Program-made: the position numbers and the translations under genes
The notes under the pieces: generated by a model
What the model was told of the DNA's origin: nothing
Databases searched by the model: none
What the model saw: only the letters and a program-made list of their open reading frames with translations
Assembly: GCA_015200345.1 (NCBI GenBank)
Contig: CP054187.1
Span: 2,278,470 to 2,342,469, forward strand
Direction of reading: 5' to 3'
DNA length: 64,000 nucleotides
DNA from: Planctomycetia bacterium
GTDB lineage: Bacteria; Planctomycetota; Phycisphaerae; UBA1845; UTPLA1
In this document: one piece after another, positions 32,289-40,900 of the stretch
Numbering within the stretch: the stretch's first letter is position 1
Layout: every line of letters begins with the position of its first letter

Positions 32289-33356
32289 TCACGCATCAAA
32301 CAACGGCGCGGTTTCGTTCGATGCAGCCCCCGATGCGATCTGCGCCGGCGTGTACGGCCGTTTCAGGTGCAGGCAGGCGGCCTGCGTCGCGCAGCGGCCC
32401 TGGCGCGTGCGCGTGACGAAGCCGATCTGGAGCAGAAACGGCTCGACCACGTCTTCCAGCGTGTCACGATCCTGTCCCATCGTGGCGGCGAGGGCCTCGA
32501 TTCCGGCCGGGCCGCACTTGTAAACGTCGATCAGCGCCGCCAGAAACGCCCGGTCGAGCTTGTCCAGCCCCAGCTCGTCGATCTCCTCGATGGCCAGGGC
32601 CTGTTGCACGACGGCCGCGCTTAACTTTCCATTGGCCCGCACCTGCGCATAGTCGCGCGCCCGGCGCAGCAGGCGATTGGCCACGCGCGGCGTGCCGCGC
32701 GAGCGCGCCGCCAGCGCCGCCAGCGCGCCGGGCTCGGCCGGTGCATCCAGCTTCTCGGCCGAGCGGCGGAGAATCTCCACCAAATCGTCCGCCGAGTAAA
32801 AGTCGAGGTGATAGCGCAGGCCGAAGCGATCGCGCAGCGCCGCGGAGAGCATCCCGGCGCGGGTCGTCGCGCCGATGAGCGTGAACCGCTTGAGTTGAAA
32901 GTTCACGGTGCGCCCGCCGAGGCCTCCCTCGATGGTGTAATCGACGCGGAAGTCCTCCATCGCGGGATAGAGAAATTCTTCGACAACCGTGTTCAGCCGG
33001 TGAATCTCGTCGATGAACAGCACGTCGCCCTCGTCGAGGTTGGTGAGCGTGCTCATCAGTTCGCCCTGGCGCGTGATGGCCGGGCCGCTGGTGACGCGGA
33101 TGCGATCGGCGACGCCCATCTCCTCGGAGATGACGTGGGCAAGAGTGGTCTTGCCCAGGCCGGGTGGGCCATCGAGCAGGACGTGTTCGAGCGGTTCGCG
33201 ACGCTTCGTCGCGGCGGCGAGGGCGATGCGAAGTTGCTCGATCACCTGGCGCTGGCCGATGCACTCGTCGAGCCGGCGTGGGCGAAGCGCCCAATTGACC
33301 GTCTCCTCGCGGGCGTCGTCGGCAGCTTCGGCGGAGATGATTCGTTCGCGCGGCAT
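32289..33356 (-). CDS. ruvB: Holliday junction branch migration ATPase RuvB
   Basis: This 355-residue AAA+ motor drives branch migration at Holliday junctions with RuvA. Visible motifs are Walker A (DGPPGLGKTTLA), Walker B (LFIDEIHRL), sensor I (IGATTRAGML), arginine-finger region (RDRFGLRYHL) and the C-terminal winged-helix DNA-binding domain (GLDKLDRAFLAALIDVY, FLLQIGFVTRTRQGR). The length is typical. ATG at 33356. It is the last gene of the ruvC-ruvA-ruvB run, 93 bp after ruvA. That gap holds a stem-loop, and the terminator lies downstream. Confidence 0.97.
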   Translation of the reverse strand: MPRERIISAEAADDAREETVNWALRPRRLDECIGQRQVIEQLRIALAAATKRREPLEHVLLDGPPGLGKTTLAHVISEEMGVADRIRVTSGPAITRQGELMSTLTNLDEGDVLFIDEIHRLNTVVEEFLYPAMEDFRVDYTIEGGLGGRTVNFQLKRFTLIGATTRAGMLSAALRDRFGLRYHLDFYSADDLVEILRRSAEKLDAPAEPGALAALAARSRGTPRVANRLLRRARDYAQVRANGKLSAAVVQQALAIEEIDELGLDKLDRAFLAALIDVYKCGPAGIEALAATMGQDRDTLEDVVEPFLLQIGFVTRTRQGRCATQAACLHLKRPYTPAQIASGAASNETAPLFDA

Positions 33357-33417
33357 GGGGAAAGCGTAACACGAAACAGGTATTCGGTGAACGGTTCGCC
33401 GGGCTTTCGGCCAAGCG

Positions 33418-33440
33418 CTCTCTCTGCGAGGGAGAGAGAG
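33418..33440. other. Stem-loop in the ruvA-ruvB gap
   Basis: An 8-bp inverted repeat of CT/AG character (CTCTCTCT / AGAGAGAG) with a 7-base loop. No T-run follows, so it is more likely an mRNA stability or processing element than a terminator. It is compositionally similar to the hairpins in the repeat at 61281-61400. Confidence 0.45.
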
Positions 33441-33449
33441 GACGGCGCG

Positions 33450-34082
33450 TCAGCGTTCCGCGCCGGCACGGATGCGATAGGCGGCTTTGACCCATTCGTC
33501 CGGCGTGGCGATGTCGCCGTGAAGCTGCGCGGCGCGGGCGATCCACCGCTCGGCGTCGGCACGGCTGTCGCCCCAGGCGACGATGATTTCGATCGCGTCG
33601 CGCTGCGGCGGTGTGAACGGGCCTTGTGCCGCCGGGGGCACGGTGCCGGCGGCGAGCGCGTGCTCGCGCAGCTTGCCGCGCAGTTCGGCGATGATCTGCT
33701 CGGCCATGCGCTTGCCGATGCCGGGCAAGCGTGCCAGTGATGCGGCATCGCCCGACTCAATGTACGCGGCGATCTGCGCGGCGGGGGCTGCCAGCGCACG
33801 AAGCGCCTTGCGCACGCCGACGCCCTTGACGGTGATAAGCTGGCGGAAAAACGCGCGGTCCTCGGCGTGCAGGAAGCCGATCATGCGCGGCGTCAGGTTT
33901 CCCCCGGCTGCGTTGCCTTCGAGGTATTCCAGCGTGTGAAGCTGAATCGATTCGCCGCGCGACGCGGCCAGTTCCGGCAGGGCATAGGCCGGCACCAGCA
34001 CCTCGCGGGCGAGACCGTCTTGCTCGAGGACGACGGACTCGTCGTTGGCGTCGGTGAGTGTGCCGCGCAGTTTGACGATCAT
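33450..34082 (-). CDS. ruvA: Holliday junction DNA-binding protein RuvA
   Basis: This 210-residue protein forms the tetramer that holds the four-way junction and loads RuvB. The N-terminal OB fold begins MIVKLRGTLTDANDESVVLE. Two helix-hairpin-helix segments follow (FFRQLITVKGVGVRKALRAL and LARLPGIGKRMAEQIIAEL). The C-terminal RuvB-binding helices are present after a flexible linker. The start is six bases after the ruvC stop. Confidence 0.95.
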   Translation of the reverse strand: MIVKLRGTLTDANDESVVLEQDGLAREVLVPAYALPELAASRGESIQLHTLEYLEGNAAGGNLTPRMIGFLHAEDRAFFRQLITVKGVGVRKALRALAAPAAQIAAYIESGDAASLARLPGIGKRMAEQIIAELRGKLREHALAAGTVPPAAQGPFTPPQRDAIEIIVAWGDSRADAERWIARAAQLHGDIATPDEWVKAAYRIRAGAER

Positions 34083-34088
34083 GTCCGG

Positions 34089-34739
34089 TCAGACTCCTGT
34101 CGCGTGGCGCTTGCCGCGGTCTCGGCTGGTCGCCGCGATCGTTGGGCGCGTCTTTGACGCGCGGCCTTCGTCTCGCAGCGGGTCGTTCATCGCGGCGCAC
34201 CACGCAATGGCCATCGCGTCGGCGATGTCGGCCGGTTCGGGCAGCCGGCGAAGCCTGAACGTGGACGCGATCGCGCGTTGCATCTGAATCTTGCTCGCGT
34301 GGCCGTTGCCGGTGAGTGTCTTTTTGACGGCTGTTGCGGGGAGGCTGGCGACCGAGAGACCGCGGCGAGCGGCGGCGAGCAGGATCGCGCCGCGCGCATG
34401 GCCCATCAGAATCGCGGTGCGCGGGTGCTTGTAGTGCGCGTAAAGCTCCTCGACGGCGACGAGGCACACCGCGTGTTCCGCCAGAATCTCACGGATGCCT
34501 GCGTCGATTTCAGCCAGGCGCTCGGCGAGCGGCCGGTCTGCGGCGGTGCGAATGACCCCCGCATCGACGACGCGCGGCGCGAACGAGCCGGGCGATGCCG
34601 CGAGAATCGCGTAGCCGGTGCAATTCAGACCGGGATCGACACCGAGGAACAGCCGGGGCGTTCCGATGGGCGAACCGCGTCCGAGCGGCGCGGCGGCGCG
34701 CCGGGCACGGGGCCGCGCGGCGGTCATTCGAGTCGCCAT
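34089..34739 (-). CDS. ruvC: Crossover junction endodeoxyribonuclease RuvC
   Basis: This 216-residue enzyme nicks Holliday junctions symmetrically. It has the RNase H-like fold with the catalytic acids in FLGVDPGLNCTGYAI, VAVEELYAHYKHP and DIADAMAIAWCA. An unusual basic, Ala/Arg-rich N-terminal extension of about 28 residues precedes the usual start region, and a short basic tail follows the core. The usual length is about 175 aa. The gene begins 16 bp inside the end of cysS, so the two are probably translationally coupled. Confidence 0.95.
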   Translation of the reverse strand: MATRMTAARPRARRAAAPLGRGSPIGTPRLFLGVDPGLNCTGYAILAASPGSFAPRVVDAGVIRTAADRPLAERLAEIDAGIREILAEHAVCLVAVEELYAHYKHPRTAILMGHARGAILLAAARRGLSVASLPATAVKKTLTGNGHASKIQMQRAIASTFRLRRLPEPADIADAMAIAWCAAMNDPLRDEGRASKTRPTIAATSRDRGKRHATGV

Positions 34740-36232
34740 AGGGTTCCGTCCGGTCGATCTTCGAGCGTGATGCCCAGGGCCGTCAGTTGATTGCGCACAT
34801 GGTCGGCGATTTGAAACTGTTTGGCCTGCCGCGCCTGATTGCGCACCTCGATCAGCAGCTCGACCAATTTGGCCGTCTTGTCGTCGCCGACGGACTTGGC
34901 GGCCGGGGGCTGCTCGAACAGACCGAGCAATCGGCCGAGCGTGATGAAGGTCCCCGCAGCGGCGATGGCGATGCCGCGAGCGGATTTGTCTTTGTTTGTC
35001 TCCAGCCGCGTCGCGTCGAGAAAGCGATTGATCAGGCCGGCCATGTCGAACAGAACGCCGATCGCGCCGGCGGTGTTGAAGTCATCGTCCATGGCTTCGA
35101 GGAAGCGGATGCGCGCCTGGAGCAGGTCGTCGATGAGCGCGAGCGACGGTCCTTGCAGCGCCGGCTCGTTGAGACGATCGATGCCGCCTGCTGGCTGATA
35201 GGGGTCGTGTTCGGTCGCGCGGCGCAGTCGCTCGAGGAGGCGATAGAACGTGGACAGACCGGTGCGAGCGGCTTCGAGCGTCGCATCGGAGAAATCAATC
35301 GGCGAGCGGTACTGCGATTGGAGAATGAGCAAGCGCAGCAGCTCCGGCGGGTGCTGCTTGAGCAGGTTTACCAGTTGCAGCGACGCCATGACCTTCTCGA
35401 ACTCGGGATCGCTCTTGGAGATTTTTTTGGTGTTGAAACGCGTCAGGCCGTGGTGCAGCCAGAAGCGCGCGAAGGGTTTGCACGTCGCGGATTCGGCCTG
35501 CGCGATTTCGTTTTCATGATGCGGGAACTTGAGGTCCATGCCGCCGCCGTGAATGTCGAACGTCTCACCGAGGTATTTCATCGCCATGGCGGAGCATTCG
35601 ATGTGCCAGCCCGGGCGGCCCTTGCCCCAGGGCGAGTCGTATTTCACGTCGTCGGGTTCTTCGGGCTTGGCGGCTTTCCACAGGGCGAAATCGCCGGGGT
35701 TGCGTTTGCCGCCGCGGACGAGTCCTTCGCGCGTGCCGGCGTGCTGCTCTTCGGCCTTGCGGCGCGATAGCTTGCCGTAGTCGGCGTCCTTGCTCACGTC
35801 GAAATACACGTCGCCCTCGACGACGTAAGCGGCGCCCCTGGCGATGAGTTGTTCAATGTGCGCGATGATCTCGGCGATGTGCTCGCTGGCGCGGGGCATG
35901 TGATCGATCGCGCGGACGCCGAGCGTGTTCAGCACTTCCACGTATTGCTGCTCGAGGCTGCGGGCCAGTTGCATGACGGTCGTGCCCTGCTGGGCGGCCT
36001 GGGCGATGAGCTTGTCCTCCACGTCGGTGACGTTGACCACCCAGGTGACCTTGTAACCCTTGTAGGTGAGATAGCGTTTGATGACATCGAAGATGACGGG
36101 GCCGACGGCGTGGCCGATGTGCGCGGGTTTGTAGACCGTTGGGCCGCACAGGTAGATGCTGACGAAGCCGGGGATGACCGGCTCGAAAAGCTCCTTCTCG
36201 CCGGAGAGCGTGTTGTAGACACGTAGCGTCAT
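34724..36232 (-). CDS. cysS: Cysteinyl-tRNA synthetase
   Basis: This 502-residue class I synthetase charges tRNA-Cys. Motifs are the zinc-site start YLCGPTVYKPAHIGH (with the HIGH equivalent HIGH at its end), the second zinc ligands in CSAMAMKYLG and FPHHENEIAQ, HGGGMDLKF, and the catalytic loop KISKSDPEF replacing KMSKS. A C-terminal anticodon-binding helical domain follows. The length is slightly above the usual 460. ATG at 36232, 128 bp after ispF. The 3' end overlaps ruvC. Confidence 0.96.
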   Translation of the reverse strand: MTLRVYNTLSGEKELFEPVIPGFVSIYLCGPTVYKPAHIGHAVGPVIFDVIKRYLTYKGYKVTWVVNVTDVEDKLIAQAAQQGTTVMQLARSLEQQYVEVLNTLGVRAIDHMPRASEHIAEIIAHIEQLIARGAAYVVEGDVYFDVSKDADYGKLSRRKAEEQHAGTREGLVRGGKRNPGDFALWKAAKPEEPDDVKYDSPWGKGRPGWHIECSAMAMKYLGETFDIHGGGMDLKFPHHENEIAQAESATCKPFARFWLHHGLTRFNTKKISKSDPEFEKVMASLQLVNLLKQHPPELLRLLILQSQYRSPIDFSDATLEAARTGLSTFYRLLERLRRATEHDPYQPAGGIDRLNEPALQGPSLALIDDLLQARIRFLEAMDDDFNTAGAIGVLFDMAGLINRFLDATRLETNKDKSARGIAIAAAGTFITLGRLLGLFEQPPAAKSVGDDKTAKLVELLIEVRNQARQAKQFQIADHVRNQLTALGITLEDRPDGTLWRLE

Positions 36233-36360
36233 GTGGCGTGTGTTCTCGTTTTGTTCCAGCGTGGCCGCCGGGGGCCGCGGCCATGCCGCCTGTTGTCGGC
36301 CGTTCCGCCCGCCGGACAGCGGGGTACAGGATAACGAGGCGGCGCAATGCGTGGAAGCGC

Positions 36361-36861
36361 TTACGCGCCGGCGCGGCGCGTCATGCCGACCACGCAGATG
36401 CAGCCCATTGCATCGCCGCGACCGATGGCGTCGAGGCCTTCGTTTGTCTTCGCTTTGATGGCGACGCGCTCCTCGGGGATGCCAAGCAGCGCGGCGACGT
36501 TTGCGCGAAGCACAGCCTTATGCGGCGAGAGCCTGGGCCGCTCGGCGTGCAGGACAACATCGACGTTGACCGGCGCGAATCCCTTCGCGGCGGCGGCGGT
36601 GAGGGCGTGCGCGAGGAATCGCGTGCTGTCCGCAGCGGCGTTCGTCGGGTCGGTGTCGGGGAAGTGTTCGCCGATATCAGGCAGGCCGGCCGCACCGAGG
36701 ATGGCGTCGGTGATGGCGTGGAGGACGAGGTCGGCGTCGCTGTGGCCGACGAGGTGCTGGTCAATGGGCAGCTTGAGACCGCCGAGTGTGAGCGGGCCGC
36801 CCGGCGCGAGGCGGTGCAAATCGGTGCCGATGCCGACGCGATGAATGACGGGATCGCTCAT
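36361..36861 (-). CDS. ispF: 2-C-methyl-D-erythritol 2,4-cyclodiphosphate synthase
   Basis: This 166-residue enzyme forms MEcPP in the MEP isoprenoid pathway. It carries the metal ligands GIGTDLHRL and GHSDADLVLHAITDAIL, the DIGEHFPDTDP loop and the C-terminal IKAKTNEGLDAIGRGDA. The length is typical. Its ATG overlaps the dapF stop by four bases. With ispH 17 kb upstream on the same strand, two MEP-pathway enzymes frame the lipid synthase genes. Confidence 0.96.
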   Translation of the reverse strand: MSDPVIHRVGIGTDLHRLAPGGPLTLGGLKLPIDQHLVGHSDADLVLHAITDAILGAAGLPDIGEHFPDTDPTNAAADSTRFLAHALTAAAAKGFAPVNVDVVLHAERPRLSPHKAVLRANVAALLGIPEERVAIKAKTNEGLDAIGRGDAMGCICVVGMTRRAGA

Positions 36862-37865
36862 GGCGTCGTGTCCTCCAAATCGTTCCAGACGCCGCTGAAG
36901 ACTTCGACAGCCGGCCCGGTCTTGAATACGTGGCCGTGAATATTGACGCCTGGATTGGATTCATCGCTCGCGTCCGAACCGGGCCAGTCATGGCCCGGAA
37001 ATGCAGACGGGCGATCCGCCGCACGGCTGTGGCGGCTCGGACTTGTCGCGCTATCGCGCAACCATTCGATCTCCAGATCGCCGCCGGGCAGATGAAGCAG
37101 TGCCGTGGTGTCGAGGCGATCTTCCAGCACGCCGGCGACGAGGACGGCGCAGGCGCCGGTGCCGCAGGCCTGCGTGATGCCGCTGCCGCGCTCCCAGGTG
37201 CGCATGATGGCTTCGCGCCGCGAGAGGAGCTGTGCGAAGTGCGCGTTAACGCGATTGGGAAAAGCCGCGTGCCGTTCAATGAGCGGGCCGATGTGCGTGA
37301 GATCAACCGCGGCGACATCCTCGACAAAGAAGACCGCATGCGGATTGCCCATCGAGACGCAGGTCATGGTGAGGCGCTGCTCACCGACTTGCAGCGGTTG
37401 TTGGATGCAGCACTCGCCCGGCGCGGCCACGGGAATGTCGCGCGGGTTGAGAATCGGCGGACCCATGTCCACGCGCACGCGCTCAACGCGACCGCCGCGC
37501 AGAAAACAAGTCGTCTCCAGCACGCCGCGGTCGGTCTCGATGCAGATCGTTCGCGCGTCGCCGCCGCCTTGTTCCCGCCCCGCCAAGCCGTGCTCGATGG
37601 CGTACTTCGCAACGCAGCGGATGCCGTTGCCGCACATTTCGCCGCGCGAACCGTCGGCGTTGTACATTTCCATGCGCACATCGGCGGCAACACCAGGCCT
37701 CGGCGGGCCGATCAGAATGAGACCGTCCGAACCGATGCCGCGATGGCGGTCGCTCACGGCGCGCGCCAGCGGCGCGTGCCGCTCGACGGGGATCGGATGA
37801 CGGAACGCGTCTACGTATACGTAGTCGTTTCCGAGGCCGTGCATCTTGGTGAAGGGGATCGTCAT
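36858..37865 (-). CDS. dapF: Diaminopimelate epimerase with an extra insertion
   Basis: This 335-residue enzyme converts LL- to meso-diaminopimelate for lysine and peptidoglycan synthesis. Both catalytic cysteines are present (SRGEMCGNGIRC and TQACGTGACAV), as are the N-terminal FTKMHGLGNDYVYVD and C-terminal GHVFKTGPAVEVFSG. Between LEIEWLRDS and GHVFKTG there is an insertion of roughly 40 residues rich in Ser, Pro, Asp and His, which explains the excess over the usual 275. ATG 37865 is chosen over an upstream open extension into the pfaC gap. The presence of DapF argues for DAP-type peptidoglycan or at least lysine synthesis by this route. Confidence 0.95.
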   Translation of the reverse strand: MTIPFTKMHGLGNDYVYVDAFRHPIPVERHAPLARAVSDRHRGIGSDGLILIGPPRPGVAADVRMEMYNADGSRGEMCGNGIRCVAKYAIEHGLAGREQGGGDARTICIETDRGVLETTCFLRGGRVERVRVDMGPPILNPRDIPVAAPGECCIQQPLQVGEQRLTMTCVSMGNPHAVFFVEDVAAVDLTHIGPLIERHAAFPNRVNAHFAQLLSRREAIMRTWERGSGITQACGTGACAVLVAGVLEDRLDTTALLHLPGGDLEIEWLRDSATSPSRHSRAADRPSAFPGHDWPGSDASDESNPGVNIHGHVFKTGPAVEVFSGVWNDLEDTTP

Positions 37866-37960
37866 CTTGTCGTTGTGGTCAGAATCGCAAACCCGCAACC
37901 TGGCTGCCAGACGCCGCGACCAGGCCATCCGAGCTGGTTCAAGCCGCGCATGGCCCTTCA

Positions 37961-40900
37961 CTACATCGGCACGGCACGAATGCCGAAGTGCTTCATCTCG
38001 TAGATGATAATCCCGTCCACGCTCAAAAACCCGTCGGCCACAAGCAGCGGCGCGGGGCCGTTCTCGCGGCGGGTGATGGCGGCGGTGACTTCGACGTGCT
38101 TGTTTCGCGGGATGATCTGGCCGCGATATTGCCATTCGTGGGGCAGGCCGATGGCGATGGATTCGAAGCGATGGGTGTGAGCCAGCTCCGGCCAGCGATC
38201 GCGGGCATATACTTTGAGCAATTGCAGGAAGGATTCCAGCCCCAGCGAGCCGGGCCAGACCGGATCCTGGTAAAAGTGAGCCTTGAAGAACCATGCCGAA
38301 GGATCGACCGTCGTCGAGCCTGCGACATAGCCCAGACCGTGCGGTCCGCCATCGAGCAGCAGGGCATCGATGCGGTCGATCATGCGAAAAGCGCGGCCGG
38401 GCAGTGCGAGGCCTTCGCCGAGATCGCCACGAGTCTTGACCGCATCATCCGGCGTGAAGGGCGGATCATCGGGGAGATCAAACGGCGCGCGGCCGGCGGC
38501 GAGTTGTGCCGCGGTGGGAATGAATCGTCGCGCGGCGGCGTCGCGGATGCCGACCTGCTGTGCGAGCGCTGCGGCCGAGAAGAAGCCAAACGACGTATCG
38601 CCGGAGTAAATCAACTCATCGCCACGGCGCATCTCGAAATCGAATTTCTGAATAATCATGCCGCCGGCGCGGGAGACGCTGGTCATGCGCACGCGCGTCG
38701 TGAGCGTGGCCGGCTCTGCTAAAACCTCCATGTGCTGCACCGCGCGGCCGCCGAGATTGCGGAAGCTCAAATCGACATCGCTGGTCAGTGCGGATCCGCA
38801 ATAGGCGGCAAGCCAGCCGCAGGGTTGCAAAGCGATTTCGAGCAGCACGGCGAAGGGCATCGCGCGTTGTCGATTTGCTGCGACGTACCATGCGCCGGGT
38901 TGCGGCGCAGCGTCGTCCGCGATGGGCACATCGTACTCGGCCGTGATCCAGCCGCCCGGCTCCAGGACCCACGGCGGCGGCTCGATGTCGACGATGCGAT
39001 CAAGAAAGTGATACGGCGGTCCCGGCAGGCGTGCGATGCGTCGCTTTGAATCGAAGACGGCGTACGGCTCGCCGAATGCGTCCGAGGGTTTGCCGATGGC
39101 GAAAGCGAGGATGCGATCGGTGTCGTAGATCGCGGCGCGGCGACGCGGTTTCGCGATTGGAGTCGACGGATTGCGGTCCGTCGGTTTTGAGGACGGCGCG
39201 CGCTTCAAGGTCGGCGCCACGCGTGATCGCTCCCACGTCGATTCAATTCGCTTGCGCGAAAGGCCCGTGACCTGCAACGACATGTTATCCATGCGCACGA
39301 TGCGTTTTTCGTCAGCATACAGGAGCGCATCGGCGAGCACGTACGGTGTCTGCGCGCCGTCGGCCTCGGCGCGATAGCCGATCTCTTTGACATGCAATTC
39401 GTATCGCACGGTTCGCGTTCTCGGCGTGACGGGACCGCGACATCGCAGGGCGCTGGCGATGCCGGGAATCGGCTCGTAGCAGACGCCGTCGCGCTCGCCG
39501 ACCCAGCCGAGCCGCAGCAGGAAAAACCGCAGCGTGTGCACGCAGCATTCGTACATCAGCGTGCCGGGCATGACCAGGTCATCCACAAAGTGGCACGTCA
39601 GATACCAATCGTCGGGCTGCACGTCGGCCTCGGCGATGACGAGACCCAACCCAAAGCGCCCGCCGCACAGATCGAGCGTCGTTACGCGATGAATGAGCGT
39701 CATGCGCCCGTCGGGCAGTCGCAGTGGATCGCGGAGCGACAGCGAATCAAACGGCGCGCCGAAACAACCGGCCAGATCGCCGCGCCGCAGTGCTTCGAGT
39801 TGCGCGTCGCCGAACGACTGCGGCGCCTCTTGCGACACGAGCGGGGCAAAGCCGCCGGCGACGCGGCCGCCCGACGGTGCTTTGTCTTCTGCGGTCAACA
39901 CAATGCCGTGCGAGTTTTCGATCTCCTGCGCCGTGAAGAAACCGGCGCAGCCGTCGCGCATGGTGAGAACGGTCTGCCCGTCAATCGTGCCGTCGAACCG
40001 GAAGAAGAACAGATACGTCTCGCCCTGGCGGACGAAGCGATCGATGGTGATGTCGTAACGGATCGTCTCGCCGGGCCGAGGCAGGCCACGGTGAAAGGTG
40101 ACCGTCGCGTCGAGCAGGCGATACGCGCGAACGCCCTTCGCTACGAAATCAATGCCGAGGTAGCCGGAGAGAAAGAGATCGGCCTGGCCTGCTTCGACGG
40201 TGATGCTGATCGGTGCGCGATCGCCGTCGAGGTACCACGCGCCGGGCAACACATCGTGCTCGGTGACAACGCGGCCGTGCGTGAGCGAGCCTTTCTCGCC
40301 TTCGATTTCGAGGATTCGGTCGACGAGCATGAGCGGCTCGTCGGGCAGGCGCACGCGGACGGGGTAGGTGTCGACGACGGCGAACTCGGGGCCGAGGACG
40401 TTCGCGGCGCGGCCGACGGCGAATTCAAGACACTTGGCGCGATCCAGCAGCGGAGGCGGCGTGCTTGTCGCTGCTGCGTCCGTCGGGGAGCGCCACGCCG
40501 CGGTCGAAACGGAAGACGGTCCCTGCTCGTCGCGAAGTTGCGAAGAACCAGCGAGCAGACGCGCATAGTCGTCCATGGCGGTGCGCGAGAATCGCAGAAA
40601 GGTCTCGTGCGCTTGCGACGCGGCATGGGTCACGTCGCGATGGGACGCGATCAACCCCGCATCGCACGGCGCGGAAAACGACGACGCCCTCTCACGGGTT
40701 TCCGCGGTCGCGACCAGGGCCGGCGCGGCGAGACGGCGAGCCGTCGGCAATCGCGGCTTGCCCAGCCGTACGCCGACCGGAACGCGAACCGTCGTGTCAG
40801 GGCGAGACGTGACCGACTCGATTCGTTGCCGATGGATTGGGGCGCCGTCTGATTCAAACAATGGCCTGAAGTCAATCGGCACGCCCTCCGTGTAAAGCGA

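Noticed and set aside
37866-38294. N-terminal extension of dapF into pfaC
   Set aside because: It would overlap the end of pfaC and has no homology. DapF clearly starts at MTIPFTKMHGLG.
39392-40852. 486-codon plus-strand open frame opposite pfaC
   Set aside because: It overlaps the dehydratase and linker coding region of pfaC on the opposite strand. Composition explains it.
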